Part shown: positions 32,389 through 46,312 of the stretch, one piece after another
How the letters are laid out: every line of letters begins with the position of its first letter
Position numbering within the stretch: the stretch's first letter is position 1
Assembly (NCBI GenBank): GCA_965205155.1
Contig: OZ242033.1
Coordinates: forward strand, 2,852,001-2,916,000
Length of the DNA stretch: 64,000 nucleotides
Direction of reading: 5' to 3'
Origin: Aldehydirespirator sp965205155
GTDB lineage: Bacteria; Actinomycetota; Acidimicrobiia; Acidimicrobiales; Aldehydirespiratoraceae
The notes under the pieces: model-generated
What the model was told of the DNA's origin: nothing
The model's input: only the letters and a program-made list of their open reading frames with translations
The model's database searches: none
Made by a program: the position numbers and the translations under genes

Positions 32389-32997
32389 ATGGAGTTCGAG
32401 CACGCCGTGCGGGGCCGCCGGATGGTGCGCTCCTTCACGCCCGAGCCGGTGGCACCGGCGGTGGTCGATGAGATCTGCGACCTCGCCCGGCGGGCGCCGA
32501 CCGCGGGCAACACTGCAGGCGTGGAGTTCCTGGTGCTGGAGGGCGACGGCACCATGGCCTACTGGGATGTCACACTGCCTGCTCCTCAGCGAGAGGGCTT
32601 CGCCTGGCCCGGCCTGCTGGCCGCGCCGGTGCTGGTGGTGGTTTGGGTTGATCCGGGCGCATACGTGAGCCGCTACCGCGAGCCGGACAAGGTTCACACC
32701 GGCCTCGGTGCCGGCGAGGAGGCCTGGCCGGTGCCCTACTGGTTCGTCGACGGGGGGGCGGCCGTGATGACCATGCTGCTGGCGGCGAGGGACCGGGGAC
32801 TGGGTGCGGCCCTCTTCGGGATGTTCGACCACGAGGAGGCTGTGCGACGGAGCTTCGGCGTGCCGCCCGAGCGGCGCGGTGTGGGCACGGTGGCCATCGG
32901 CCACCGGTCCACCGACGACCGGCCCAGCGACTCGGCCGGCCGCGGCCGGCCCGGTCTCAGCGATGTCGTCCACAGGACGCGTTGGAGCCCTGAGTGA
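32389..32997 (+). CDS. Nitroreductase family protein
   Basis: 202 residues from ATG 32389. The N-terminal signature RGRRMVRSFTPEPV (residues 8-21) and LARRAPTAGNTAGVEFLVL (32-50) are the FMN-binding beginning of nitroreductases, and AAVMTMLLAARDRGLGAALFGMF (about 125-147) is the dimer/FMN segment. It likely reduces nitro, enone or flavin substrates using NAD(P)H. The following DUF35 and thiolase genes suggest a role in lipid or steroid metabolism, but this is context only. Confidence 0.85.
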   Translation: MEFEHAVRGRRMVRSFTPEPVAPAVVDEICDLARRAPTAGNTAGVEFLVLEGDGTMAYWDVTLPAPQREGFAWPGLLAAPVLVVVWVDPGAYVSRYREPDKVHTGLGAGEEAWPVPYWFVDGGAAVMTMLLAARDRGLGAALFGMFDHEEAVRRSFGVPPERRGVGTVAIGHRSTDDRPSDSAGRGRPGLSDVVHRTRWSPE

Positions 32998-33070
32998 GCG
33001 CCGTGCCCACCGGCCCGCAGGGCCGCGGCGGTAGCGGTACGCCGCACGGCGCGCGGTACCCTGCGCAGCG

Positions 33071-33469
33071 ATGGCTCCGGCGCAAGTCCCGCTCGTCGAC
33101 TACCTGCACCTCGAGCCCGAACCGCACCTGGTGGCCCAACAGTGCGCCCACTGCGGGGCGCGCTTCTTCGACCGGCGCAACGCCTGCGCGCGCTGCGGCC
33201 GGACCGACTTCGCGTCGGTTGCGGTCGACGGCCGCGGCGAGCTGAGGGCGTTCACCGTCGTCCACCGGGCCGCGCCCGGCATCCCGGTGCCGTTCGTGTC
33301 GGCCATCGTCAAGACAGATGACGGCACGTGGGTGCGATCCAACGTCGTGAACTGCGACCCGACGCCCGAGGCGGTCAAGCTGGGTATGAGGGTGCGGCTC
33401 ACCACCTATCCGATCGGCACCGACGACGACGGCACCGAAGCCGTCGCCTTCGGCTTCGAGCCTGTCTGA
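33071..33469 (+). CDS. DUF35 Zn-ribbon/OB-fold protein (acyl-CoA-associated)
   Basis: 132 residues. A zinc ribbon (CAHCGARFFDRRNACARCGRTDF, residues 25-47, C-x2-C and C-x2-C) is followed by an OB-fold (LRAFTVVHRAAPGIPVPFVSAIV...). This architecture accompanies thiolases and hydratases, where it acts as an accessory subunit; a thiolase follows 51 nt downstream. The 3' end is echoed past the stop: CGGCTTCGAGCC occurs at 33451-33462 and again at 33479-33490. Confidence 0.9.
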   Translation: MAPAQVPLVDYLHLEPEPHLVAQQCAHCGARFFDRRNACARCGRTDFASVAVDGRGELRAFTVVHRAAPGIPVPFVSAIVKTDDGTWVRSNVVNCDPTPEAVKLGMRVRLTTYPIGTDDDGTEAVAFGFEPV

Positions 33470-33490
33470 GGCCGGCGCCGGCTTCGAGCC
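33451..33490 (+). repeat. 12-nt echo of the DUF35 gene 3' end
   Basis: CGGCTTCGAGCC in the last codons (encoding GFEP) recurs exactly 28 nt later, past the TGA. The second copy has no coding role and lies ahead of the AAGGAGG ribosome binding site of the thiolase gene. It resembles the duplicated gene ends seen at other junctions here. Confidence 0.5.
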
Positions 33491-33520
33491 ACCGCGACGC
33501 ACCAAGGAGGCACAACCACA

Positions 33521-34738
33521 ATGGCAGCTCAGATCTCTCCGGACAGTGTGTGGGTGCTCGGCGCCCACATGACCCGCTTCGCCCGATATCCCGATCAGGA
33601 CCTGATCGACCTGGCCTCCGAAAGCGCCATGGGCGCGCTGGCCGACGGAGAGGTCACGGTGGGCGACATCGACGTCCTGGCCTGTGGATCGCTGTTCCAG
33701 GCCTCGGGCGGGATCGGCCAGCGGATCCAGAAGCAGATCGGCCAGACCGGGGTGCCGGTCTACAACGTGGCCAACGCCTGCGCCACCGGGGCCACCGCCA
33801 TCCGCACCGTGATGATGGCCATCCGCTCGGGCGAGGCCGGGATCGGCCTGGCGGTGGGAGCCGAGAAGATGGGCAAGATGGGACTGCTGGGCGGCGGCGC
33901 CACCAAGAAGGAGAAGAAGGTCTTCGAACCGTCGGGACGCTACGGAGCGGTCACCGGCGTGGACGGCTATCTCGGCACGGAGACCATGCCCGGCGTGTTC
34001 GCCCAGGCCGGCATGGCCTACGCCCACGACCACGATGGGGTCGGCTTCGAGCAGTTCGCCCGGGTGGCCTACAAGAACCACCTCCATTCGACCTTGAACC
34101 CGCTGGCCCAGTACCGGAAGGAGTTCTCCATGGGCGAGATCATGGAGTCGCCCATGATGAGCTACCCCAACACCCTGCTGATGTGCTGCCCGACCGGTGA
34201 CGGCGCGGCCGCGGTGGTGCTGGTGTCGGGGGAGCGGCTGGCATCGATGCCGTCCCACGTCCAGAAGCGGGCGGTCAAGGTCTCGGCATCGGTGCTCACC
34301 TCGGACCCGTTCACCGAGGACTGCCAGGTGCAGCCCGACGTGAACACCCTCACCCGCAATGCCGTCGCTCAGGCCTACGAGAAGGCCGGCGTCGGCGCAG
34401 ATGATCTCGACCTGGTGGAACTCCACGACTGCTTCGCCACCGCCGAGCTGATCCACTACGACAACCTGGGCCTGTGCGAGCCGGGCGGCGCCGGGGAGTT
34501 CATCGACTCGGGCGGACCGTTCCGGGACGGCACCACCCCGGTGAACGTCTCCGGAGGGCTCATCTCCAAGGGCCACCCCATCGGGGCCACCGGAGTGGCC
34601 AACGTCTACGAGATCACCACCCACCTGAGGGGCGAGGCCGGCGACCGCCAGGTTGAGGGGGCCACCGTCGGCCTGGCCCACGTCATCGGCCTCGGCTCCG
34701 CCTGCGGAGTCCACATCCTGGAGAAGGCCGCCGCCTGA
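33521..34738 (+). CDS. Thiolase family protein (lipid-transfer/SCP-x type)
   Basis: 405 residues with strong ribosome binding site AAGGAGG. The nucleophile Cys lies in NVANACATGATAIR near residues 82-95, HDCFATAE near 303 and the C-terminal GGLISKGHPIGATG near 345-358 supply the His of the active site. The usual second catalytic Cys (CxG near the C-terminus) is present in GSACGVH. It belongs to the thiolase-like lipid-transfer group that works with DUF35 OB-fold subunits in acyl-CoA or sterol side-chain metabolism, and the DUF35 gene lies just upstream. Confidence 0.9.
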   Translation: MAAQISPDSVWVLGAHMTRFARYPDQDLIDLASESAMGALADGEVTVGDIDVLACGSLFQASGGIGQRIQKQIGQTGVPVYNVANACATGATAIRTVMMAIRSGEAGIGLAVGAEKMGKMGLLGGGATKKEKKVFEPSGRYGAVTGVDGYLGTETMPGVFAQAGMAYAHDHDGVGFEQFARVAYKNHLHSTLNPLAQYRKEFSMGEIMESPMMSYPNTLLMCCPTGDGAAAVVLVSGERLASMPSHVQKRAVKVSASVLTSDPFTEDCQVQPDVNTLTRNAVAQAYEKAGVGADDLDLVELHDCFATAELIHYDNLGLCEPGGAGEFIDSGGPFRDGTTPVNVSGGLISKGHPIGATGVANVYEITTHLRGEAGDRQVEGATVGLAHVIGLGSACGVHILEKAAA

Positions 34739-34790
34739 CTCGTCTGGTTGTAGCGCCAGCGCCTCCCGGCCCTGTGGGCTCGGTGCGGCA

Positions 34791-39998
<5,208 letters not shown>

Positions 39999-40083
39999 GA
40001 GCATCCGACGATCGAATGGGCACGGGTAGTCCGGATTGGTTGAGGCCGCAGCACTAGCAGAGCGGGATCCATAGGATCAGACG

Positions 40084-40449
40084 GTGACTGTCGTAGCAAT
40101 CGACCACGTCCAGCTGGCTATGCCCGAAGGAGGCGAGGCCTCCGCGCAGGAGTTCTACGAAGGTCTGTTAGGCCTCACGCGCGTGCCCAAGCCGCCCCAT
40201 CTGGAGCAGCGAGGGGGCTGTTGGTTCGAGAACGACAGCGTCAGGGTCCACCTCGGCGTGGAGGCCGAATTCCGGCCGGCCCGCAAGGCCCACCCGGCAC
40301 TGGCTGTGGAAGGGCTGGAGTGCCTGGTGCAGCGTCTGCGGGCAGCAGGAGTCGCGGTCCGAGACTCGGAGCCGATGGACACCCGGCATCGGGCCTATGC
40401 CGATGATCCCTTCGGCAACCGCATTGAGTTGATCGAGTACCTTCACTAG
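40084..40449 (+). CDS. VOC (glyoxalase/bleomycin resistance fold) protein
   Basis: 121 residues from GTG 40084. One vicinal-oxygen-chelate module with two beta-alpha-beta-beta-beta repeats: IDHVQLAMPEGGEASAQEFYEGLLGL at 6-31 and CWFENDSVRVHLGV, then the second half ending DDPFGNRIELIEYL. The metal ligands of this fold (His 8, Glu at the end) are present, so it may be a metal-dependent isomerase, dioxygenase or resistance protein; the substrate is unknown. It stands alone between the fusion helicase and the DUF222 gene. Confidence 0.85.
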   Translation: MTVVAIDHVQLAMPEGGEASAQEFYEGLLGLTRVPKPPHLEQRGGCWFENDSVRVHLGVEAEFRPARKAHPALAVEGLECLVQRLRAAGVAVRDSEPMDTRHRAYADDPFGNRIELIEYLH

Positions 40450-40563
40450 ATGGCGTAGCTTGCCGGTCTAGGCCAAGGGCCCGTCCAAGACCTTGTAAGG
40501 AAAATGATCCTATTTTCTTGAAACTTCATCATCAGTGTCACACCCCTATGGGATGATGTCATC
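40450..40563 (+). promoter_or_regulatory. AT-rich upstream region of the DUF222/HNH gene
   Basis: This short gap is the most AT-rich stretch I noticed in the window (40500-40564). CATCATC (40527-40533) faces GATGATG (40552-40558), and GATGAT-GTC-ATCAT (40552-40565) is a near-perfect short palindrome running into the ATG at 40564. TTGAAA at 40518-40523 could be a -35 box, but no well-spaced -10 follows. No ribosome binding site is visible, so leaderless translation is possible. Confidence 0.35.
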
Positions 40564-41982
40564 ATGTTGATCGAAGCTGCCCGCCGGTTCGAAGCCGCCG
40601 CCAAGGAGATGCTGTCGGCGATGAACGGGCCCTCGGTGTCGTGCGACGAGGCGCGCGAGGTGCTGGCGGTGTGCAAGTCGGCGGCGGCTGCCCTGACGGC
40701 CACCCAGACTTCTGCGGCCGCCGTTGTCGCCGGGGTGGAGCGCCACGGCGACGGAGGCGTACAGGTGCTGGCGGACGCCGCTGGCTTGTCGCGGCAGGAC
40801 GCGATCGGGCGGGTCAGGACGGCCAAGGCGGTCGGGGCTGCGCCGTCGGTGCGCGATGCGGTGGAATCGGGGCGGGTGCCGCAGGCCAACGCCAAGCGTC
40901 TGGCGGAGGTCATAGAGAAGACCAGCGCTGAGGCTGTCGAGTCCGACACCGAGTTGTTGTCCAAGGCTGCGTCGATGCGCCCCGAGCAGTTCACCAGAGA
41001 GGCCCGAAGGTGGGCGGCCGACCGCCAGAGCGACGGCGGGGAGGGCGACTACCGGCGCCTGCGGACGCGGCGTCGTGTCCGGGTGTGGGACTCAGATGAT
41101 GACGGGATGGTGCGCATCCACGGCGAGTTCGACCCCGTCGCCGGCCAGCGGATCGGCAACCGGCTGCGAGCCGTGGCCGGCCGCCTCCATGACGCCGACA
41201 AGGCGCACGCGAGCAACAAGTCCGAACGGCGCAGCTTCGATCAGTGCATGGCCGACGCCCTGGACAGCCTCACCGCCGAAAACCTCACCGCCGAAAGCCT
41301 CGCCGGCCACCGCAAGTGCGCCGACAACGCCGGGTCAGGCCGCGGCTCGGGAAACCCGTCAAGCGTTGACTCAGGCCGCGGTGCGGACAGCCGTTCAGGC
41401 GCCGACACCGGCAACCGTAAGGGCGGCGGTGGCAGACCCCTCGCCGACATCTGTGTGGTGGCGAATGTGGACAGCGATACCGGCAACCTCGTCGCCGAGC
41501 TTCCCGACGGCACGCGGCTGCCGGCAGCAGTGCTTGAAGAGCTCGCCTGCAACGCCAGGCTCACCGGCGTCGTCTTCGACCGCAACGGCAAGCCGATCTG
41601 GCGCACCGAGTCCAAGCGCACCGCCACTGAGGCCCAGCGGCAGATCCTGCTTGCCCGCTACGGGGGCTGCTTCCACTGCAAGGCCCACCCCGCGCTGTGC
41701 CAGATTCACCACATCAGGCCGGTATCCCATGGTGGTTCAACCCGGCTCGACAACATGGTCCCCGTCTGCTGGGACTGCCACCAGAAGATCCACCACCACA
41801 AGTGGCGGATACGCACCACCAACGGCGTGCACACCCTCCACCCGCCAGGGCGGGTGCACTACGGCCCCGCCTGCGCCCCGGAGGAACCGGCCCTGCATCT
41901 GACGGGCATCGCGACCGACGGATTGCTGGCCGGGCGGTCCGTGCCGGCGGCTAGAGGAGATCACACCCGCCAGCGAAAATAA
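40564..41982 (+). CDS. DUF222 domain HNH endonuclease (13E12 type)
   Basis: 472 residues. An N-terminal helical DUF222 domain (about 1-230), a low-complexity Ser/Gly/Asp/Arg linker with a 15-nt tandem repeat (coding AENLTAESLA, near 235-250), then a C-terminal HNH nuclease: CFHCKAHPALCQIHHIRPVSHGG near 370-393 and CWDCHQKIHHHKW near 405. This is the abundant actinobacterial family of 13E12-repeat proteins; they are often found in many copies and near mobile DNA, but their role is not settled. It faces the DUF255 gene convergently. Confidence 0.9.
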   Translation: MLIEAARRFEAAAKEMLSAMNGPSVSCDEAREVLAVCKSAAAALTATQTSAAAVVAGVERHGDGGVQVLADAAGLSRQDAIGRVRTAKAVGAAPSVRDAVESGRVPQANAKRLAEVIEKTSAEAVESDTELLSKAASMRPEQFTREARRWAADRQSDGGEGDYRRLRTRRRVRVWDSDDDGMVRIHGEFDPVAGQRIGNRLRAVAGRLHDADKAHASNKSERRSFDQCMADALDSLTAENLTAESLAGHRKCADNAGSGRGSGNPSSVDSGRGADSRSGADTGNRKGGGGRPLADICVVANVDSDTGNLVAELPDGTRLPAAVLEELACNARLTGVVFDRNGKPIWRTESKRTATEAQRQILLARYGGCFHCKAHPALCQIHHIRPVSHGGSTRLDNMVPVCWDCHQKIHHHKWRIRTTNGVHTLHPPGRVHYGPACAPEEPALHLTGIATDGLLAGRSVPAARGDHTRQRK

Positions 41983-41997
41983 TCCCTGCTCGGGCCA

Positions 41998-42016
41998 GCC
42001 GAGATCCGGACTCGGC
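41998..42016. terminator. Bidirectional hairpin between convergent genes
   Basis: GCCGAG-ATCCGGA-CTCGGC forms a perfect 6-bp stem with a 7-nt loop in the 36-nt gap between the convergent DUF222 and DUF255 genes. No U-tract on either strand. Position favours transcription termination of both genes. Confidence 0.5.
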
Positions 42017-42018
42017 GG

Positions 42019-44040
42019 TCAGCTCTGGAGTTGGGTGATCAGTTCTTCGGCGGTGGAGGCGGGGGACTGGCAGGCGAAGTTCCGGCAGACGTAGGCGAAG
42101 CCTTCGGGGCGGTCCTGCCATAGCGGGGAGTCGTAGGGCTCGCCCCAGGCCAGGACCGCGTTGGGGAGGTAGCGGGTCTGCACCGCGGCCACCAAGTCGG
42201 CCCGGTCGCCCACTACGGCGATCTCGTCCAGGCCGCCGGCGGCCATGTCGAGCGCTTCCAGGGCCCGGCCGAAGGCGGTGGGGTGCTGGGCCGCGGCCGC
42301 GTCGAACAGGTCGATGATCTGGCGGGCGTGCTCGTCGTAACGGGACTCGCCGGTCAGTGCGGCCAGCCGGAGCAGGCCGCAGGCAGCCAGCGACTGGGCC
42401 GACGGGGTGGCGTTGTCCATCAGGTCCTTGGGCCGGGTCACCAGCTTCTCGGCGTCGTTGCCGGTCGTGAAGACCCCTCCTGCCGCGTCGTCCCAGAACA
42501 GCTCCAGCAGGCCGTCGGCCGCCGATCGGGCCTCGTCGATCCAGAGGGCCTGTCCCGACAGCTCTCCCAGCCTGGTGAAGGCGTCGATCAGCGCCGCGTA
42601 GTCCTGGGCGTACGCCAGGTGGCGGGCCTGGGCCGGGCGCTCGCGATCACCGGCCTGCCAGGACCGCAGCCATCGGCCGTCATCGCGCCGCAGGTTGGCC
42701 ACCAGGAACTCGCCGTTGGCCAGCGCCGCCGCCCGCCACTGCGGATCGCCGGTGGCAGAAGCGGCCTCGGCCAGCGCCGACAGCATCAGGCCGTTCCACT
42801 CCGTCAGGACCTTGTCGTCAAGTCCGGGCCGAACCCGGCTCTCCCGGCAAACGAACAACGCCTGACGGGCGGCCTCAACCTCCTCGGGCCGGATCAAGTC
42901 GCCCCGCACCGGTCGGTTCAAGATGTTGGCCCCCTCGAAGTTCCCGGCCGGGGTCACTCCCCACCAGGCTGCGGCCGCATCGGCGGCCTCCGCCCCGGCC
43001 GCGTTCTGCACCACCGCTCGCAGCTCGGGCTCGGACCACACGTAGAACTTGCCCTCGACACCCTCGGAGTCGGCGTCCTCGGCCGAGTAGAAGCCGCCCT
43101 CGGAGTGGCGCAGGTCCCGCAGCACGTAGCCGATCGTCTCATCGACCACCTGGCGGTACACCGGCACGCCGGTCGCCATCCAGGCGTGCAGGTACGCCCT
43201 CGTCAGCAGGGCGTTGTCGTAGAGCATCTTCTCGAAGTGGGGCACGAGCCAGCGGCGGTCCACCGAATAGCGGGCGAACCCGCCGCCCAGGTGGTCGTAG
43301 ATGCCGCCGGAGGCCATGGCGTCGAGGCTGGTCCGCACCGCCCGCAGCAGCTCGGGACGGTTGCTGCGATGATGGATGCGCAGGGCCGAGGCCAGCGTCA
43401 TGGCCGCCGGGAACTTGGGCGCACCGCCGAAACCACCCCACTCGGGATCGAACGAGGCGAGGATGGCGTCGCCGGCCCGGTCCAGGGCTCGGCCGTCGTC
43501 TGCGGCGTCGGCAGACTCCGCACCCAGCGACGCGGCGCCACGCGAAGTCCGGTCGATCAGCGCCACCAGCTGGTCGGCCTGGGCGTGCACATCGGCCCGG
43601 CGGTTGGTCCAGGCCTCGTCGATGGCCTCCATCACCTGCCGGAACGAGGCCATCCCGCCGCGGGGCCGGTCCGGGTAGTAGGTGCCACCGAAGAAGGGCC
43701 GGCCGTCGGGGGTGAGGAAAACGGTCATGGGCCAGCCGCCCCGGCCGGTCATGGCCTGCACCGAGTCCATGTAGATGGCGTCCACGTCGGGGCGCTCCTC
43801 CCGGTCGACCTTGACGTTGACGAACAGCCGGTTCATCACCGCCGCGGTGTCGGGATCCTCGAAGGACTCGTGGGCCATCACGTGGCACCAGTGGCAGCTG
43901 GAGTAGCCCACCGACAGCAGCACCGGCCGGTCCCGCTCCGCGGCCGCCGCGAAAGCCTCGGAGCCCCACGGGTACCAGTCCACCGGGTTGTCGCGATGCT
44001 GGCGCAGGTACGGACTGGTCTCCTCGCCGAGCCGGTTCAT
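42019..44040 (-). CDS. DUF255 thioredoxin-domain protein (YyaL/SPATA20-like)
   Basis: 673 residues. The N-terminus has the family signature NRLGEETSPYLRQHRDNPVDWYPWGSEAF (residues 2-30) followed by a thioredoxin-like CHWC (SVGYSSCHWCHVMAHESFED near 43-62). The remainder is an alpha/alpha toroid related to N-acylglucosamine epimerases (GGIYDHLGGGFARYSVD near 245; WNGLMLSALAEAA near 415). The biochemical function of the family is unknown. It is divergent from the response regulator, with 76 nt between starts. Confidence 0.92.
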   Translation of the reverse strand: MNRLGEETSPYLRQHRDNPVDWYPWGSEAFAAAAERDRPVLLSVGYSSCHWCHVMAHESFEDPDTAAVMNRLFVNVKVDREERPDVDAIYMDSVQAMTGRGGWPMTVFLTPDGRPFFGGTYYPDRPRGGMASFRQVMEAIDEAWTNRRADVHAQADQLVALIDRTSRGAASLGAESADAADDGRALDRAGDAILASFDPEWGGFGGAPKFPAAMTLASALRIHHRSNRPELLRAVRTSLDAMASGGIYDHLGGGFARYSVDRRWLVPHFEKMLYDNALLTRAYLHAWMATGVPVYRQVVDETIGYVLRDLRHSEGGFYSAEDADSEGVEGKFYVWSEPELRAVVQNAAGAEAADAAAAWWGVTPAGNFEGANILNRPVRGDLIRPEEVEAARQALFVCRESRVRPGLDDKVLTEWNGLMLSALAEAASATGDPQWRAAALANGEFLVANLRRDDGRWLRSWQAGDRERPAQARHLAYAQDYAALIDAFTRLGELSGQALWIDEARSAADGLLELFWDDAAGGVFTTGNDAEKLVTRPKDLMDNATPSAQSLAACGLLRLAALTGESRYDEHARQIIDLFDAAAAQHPTAFGRALEALDMAAGGLDEIAVVGDRADLVAAVQTRYLPNAVLAWGEPYDSPLWQDRPEGFAYVCRNFACQSPASTAEELITQLQS

Positions 44041-44116
44041 GAGCCGAGCCTACGGTTAGGAAAGCCGAGCGGGGCCCGATGAGCGGCCGGGCCACCGGTG
44101 AGGCAGACTGGCGCAA

Positions 44117-44818
44117 ATGAGTGCTGGAGTCCGGGTACTGGTCGTCGACGACGAGCCCTCATACCGGGAGGGCCTGCAGGTGGCGTTGGGGGCCGAGGGG
44201 TTCATCGTCGACGTCGCCGCCGACGGCGAGGAGGCCCTGGCCATGTTCGAGGCCCTCGAACCCGAGATCGTGCTGCTCGACGTGATGCTGCCCCGACTGT
44301 CCGGGATCGACGTGTGCCGCCGCATCCGCTCTATCGCCGACACGCCGGTGATCATGGTCTCGGCCCGGCGGGAGGAGATCGACACCGTCGTCGGGCTGGA
44401 GGTCGGCGCGGACGACTACGTGGCCAAGCCGTACCGGGTGCGGGAGCTGGTGGCCCGGATGCGCACCGTGATGCGCCGCAGCCGGACCCGGCCGGTCAAC
44501 TCCTCCAACGGCACGGCCGAGCTGCAGGTCGGCGACGTGGCGCTGGACCGCGACCGCCACGAGGTGACCATCGGCGGCAAGCTGGAACGCCTCCCGCTCA
44601 AGGAATTCGAGGTGCTGGCCCTGCTCATGGAGAACGCCGGGTTCGTGGTCAGCCGCCAGACCCTCATCGACAGGGTCTGGGGGTTCGACTACGTGGGCAA
44701 CACCAAGACCCTGGACGTGCACATCAAGCGGCTCCGGTCCCGCATCGAGCGCGACCCGGCCGAACCCGAGCGCATCGTCACCATCAGGGGCCTCGGCTAC
44801 AAGTACGTGGCACCCTGA
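44117..44818 (+). CDS. OmpR family response regulator
   Basis: 233 residues. Receiver domain with acidic pocket DDEP (residues 13-16), phosphorylation Asp 55 (IVLLDVMLP) and Lys near 106 (AKPYRVREL); a C-terminal winged helix (about 135-230) with LPLKEFEVLALLMENAGFVVSRQTLIDRVWGFDY and RIVTIRGLGYKYV. No histidine kinase gene is adjacent: the next gene, menA, is 55 nt downstream. The short MSAGVRVLVVDDEPSYREG N-terminus supports ATG 44117. Confidence 0.94.
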   Translation: MSAGVRVLVVDDEPSYREGLQVALGAEGFIVDVAADGEEALAMFEALEPEIVLLDVMLPRLSGIDVCRRIRSIADTPVIMVSARREEIDTVVGLEVGADDYVAKPYRVRELVARMRTVMRRSRTRPVNSSNGTAELQVGDVALDRDRHEVTIGGKLERLPLKEFEVLALLMENAGFVVSRQTLIDRVWGFDYVGNTKTLDVHIKRLRSRIERDPAEPERIVTIRGLGYKYVAP

Positions 44819-44873
44819 CAGCCCTCGTCACCGGCAGACCGAGCGCAGAGACATCGGCGGCGGAGATCCGAAC

Positions 44874-45761
44874 ATGACACGGCTCCGGGTACTCCGCGTA
44901 TGGGTGGCCGGGGCCCGTCCCCGCACCCTCAGCGCGGGGCTGGTGCCGGTCGCGGTTGGGACGGCAGTGGCGGTGGGGGAAGGATCGGGGACCGCGTGGT
45001 GGCGGGCCCCGGTGGCGCTGGTGGTGGCGATGGCGCTGCAGGTGGGGGTCAACTTCGCCAACGACTACTCCGACGGCGTCCGGGGCACCGACGACTCCAC
45101 CCGGATCGGCCCCCGCCGGCTGGTGGGTTCGGGACTGGTCGAGGCCCGCCGGGTCAAGTGGGCCGCGTTCACCGCTCTCGCCGTCGCTGCCTCGGCCGGC
45201 GCGGTGCTGGCCGCGGTCGCGGGCTGGGAGTTGCTGGCCGTGGGAGCGGTGTGCCTGGCGGCGGGATGGGCCTACACCGGGGGACCCAAGCCGTACGGCT
45301 ACCTGGGACTGGGCGAGGTGTTCGTGCTGGTGTTCTTCGGCCTGGTGGCCACCGCGGGCACGACTTATGTTCTGCTGGAGCGGCTCGACTGGTTCGCGGT
45401 GCTGTGCGGCGTGCCGGTCGGCCTCTGGGCGGTGGCGCTGCTGATGGCCAACAACCTGCGCGACGTCGTCGGCGACGCTGCCGCGGGCAAGCGAACCCTG
45501 GCCGTTCGCTTGGGCGAGCGCCGCAGCCGTCTCATGTACATGGCAGTGTTGGAAGCCTCCTACGCGGTGTCTCTGGCCGCCTCGATCACGGGACGGGCCG
45601 CGGCCGCCGCGGTGGTCGGCGCCCCCTTCGCGGTGGGCGCGGTACGCCGCGTCCTGCGGGGAGCATCCGGCCCCGAGCTGATCCCGGTCCTGGGCGCGAC
45701 CGCCAGGGTCCAGCTCGTCTCGGGTCTGGCCATGGCGGTAGGCATCGCGCTGAGTGGCTGA
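44874..45761 (+). CDS. menA: 1,4-dihydroxy-2-naphthoate polyprenyltransferase MenA
   Basis: 295 residues, mainly hydrophobic with eight or nine membrane segments. The UbiA-family first Asp motif NFANDYSDGVRGTDD (residues 61-75) and second motif NNLRDVVGDAAAGKRTLAVRLG (about 190-211) bind the prenyl diphosphate through Mg2+. It joins the polyprenyl chain to DHNA in menaquinone synthesis; menG, for the next step, lies nearby at 46313. Confidence 0.93.
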   Translation: MTRLRVLRVWVAGARPRTLSAGLVPVAVGTAVAVGEGSGTAWWRAPVALVVAMALQVGVNFANDYSDGVRGTDDSTRIGPRRLVGSGLVEARRVKWAAFTALAVAASAGAVLAAVAGWELLAVGAVCLAAGWAYTGGPKPYGYLGLGEVFVLVFFGLVATAGTTYVLLERLDWFAVLCGVPVGLWAVALLMANNLRDVVGDAAAGKRTLAVRLGERRSRLMYMAVLEASYAVSLAASITGRAAAAAVVGAPFAVGAVRRVLRGASGPELIPVLGATARVQLVSGLAMAVGIALSG

Positions 45762-45775
45762 GCAGACTGTCTCCC

Positions 45776-45814
45776 ATGAGCCGTGAAGCCACGTCGCCGG
45801 CCGGCCGATCATGA
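45776..45814 (+). other. 12-codon mini-ORF upstream of the YbaK gene (duplicated start)
   Basis: ATGAGCCGTGAAGCC occurs at 45776-45790 and, exactly, at 45811-45825, where it starts the YbaK gene. The first copy opens MSREATSPAGRS, whose TGA (45812-45814) overlaps the ATG of the YbaK gene. The duplicated interval is 35 nt, so the two starts are in different frames. No strong ribosome binding site precedes either start. Confidence 0.6.
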
Positions 45815-46308
45815 GCCGTGAAGCCGTAGTGGCCCATCTCGAGGCGCTGGGGGTGCCGTACGAAGTGGTGGAGTGCGATCCCGACTTCGCCGACACCGCC
45901 CGGTTCTGCGAGCGCTACGGGTACTCGATGGACGCGTCGGCCAACGCCATCTGCGTGGTCGGCAAGTCGGCTGAGCGACCGATGGCGTGCTGTGTCGTGC
46001 TGGCCTCGACCAGGCTGGACGTGAACGGGGTCGTGCGCCGCCGGCTCGGCACCCGCAAGGCCTCCTTCGCCGACGCGGACGCCACGGTGGAGCGCACCGG
46101 CATGATGATCGGCGGCGTCACCCCGTTCGGGCTGCCGGCCGACTTGCCGGTGTGGATCGACGCCCGGGTCATGGAATGCGACCAGGTGATCGTGGGCGGG
46201 GGCTCACGGGACTGCAAGATCCTGTGCCCGCCCGCCTCGCTGCTGGCCGTCGAGGGAGCCGAGGTGGTCGACGACCTGGCCAAGAGGCCGCCGTCGCCGC
46301 AGGCGTGA
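45811..46308 (+). CDS. YbaK/EbsC family aminoacyl-tRNA deacylase-like protein
   Basis: 165 residues of YbaK/ProX fold. Conserved features are the N-terminal helix, AICVVGKS near residue 47 with the invariant Lys, TRLDVNGVVRRRLG near 66 and GGVTPFGLP near 103. The family hydrolyses mischarged aminoacyl-tRNAs; EbsC-type members act on Cys- or other misacylated tRNAs, but specificity is unclear here. It converges on menG with a 4-nt gap. The start is the second of two duplicated ATGs. Confidence 0.88.
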   Translation: MSREAVVAHLEALGVPYEVVECDPDFADTARFCERYGYSMDASANAICVVGKSAERPMACCVVLASTRLDVNGVVRRRLGTRKASFADADATVERTGMMIGGVTPFGLPADLPVWIDARVMECDQVIVGGGSRDCKILCPPASLLAVEGAEVVDDLAKRPPSPQA

Positions 46309-46312
46309 CGGG

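Noticed and set aside
41241..41420. Short tandem repeats in the DUF222 linker
   Set aside because: In-frame low-complexity coding sequence; no evidence of a CRISPR array or other spaced repeat, and none was found elsewhere in the window.
44063..44080. GCCGAGCGGGGCCCG resembling the repeat box
   Set aside because: Only a partial match, no core nearby; treated as chance. The same applies to GGGGCCGAGCGGATA near 2855-2870.
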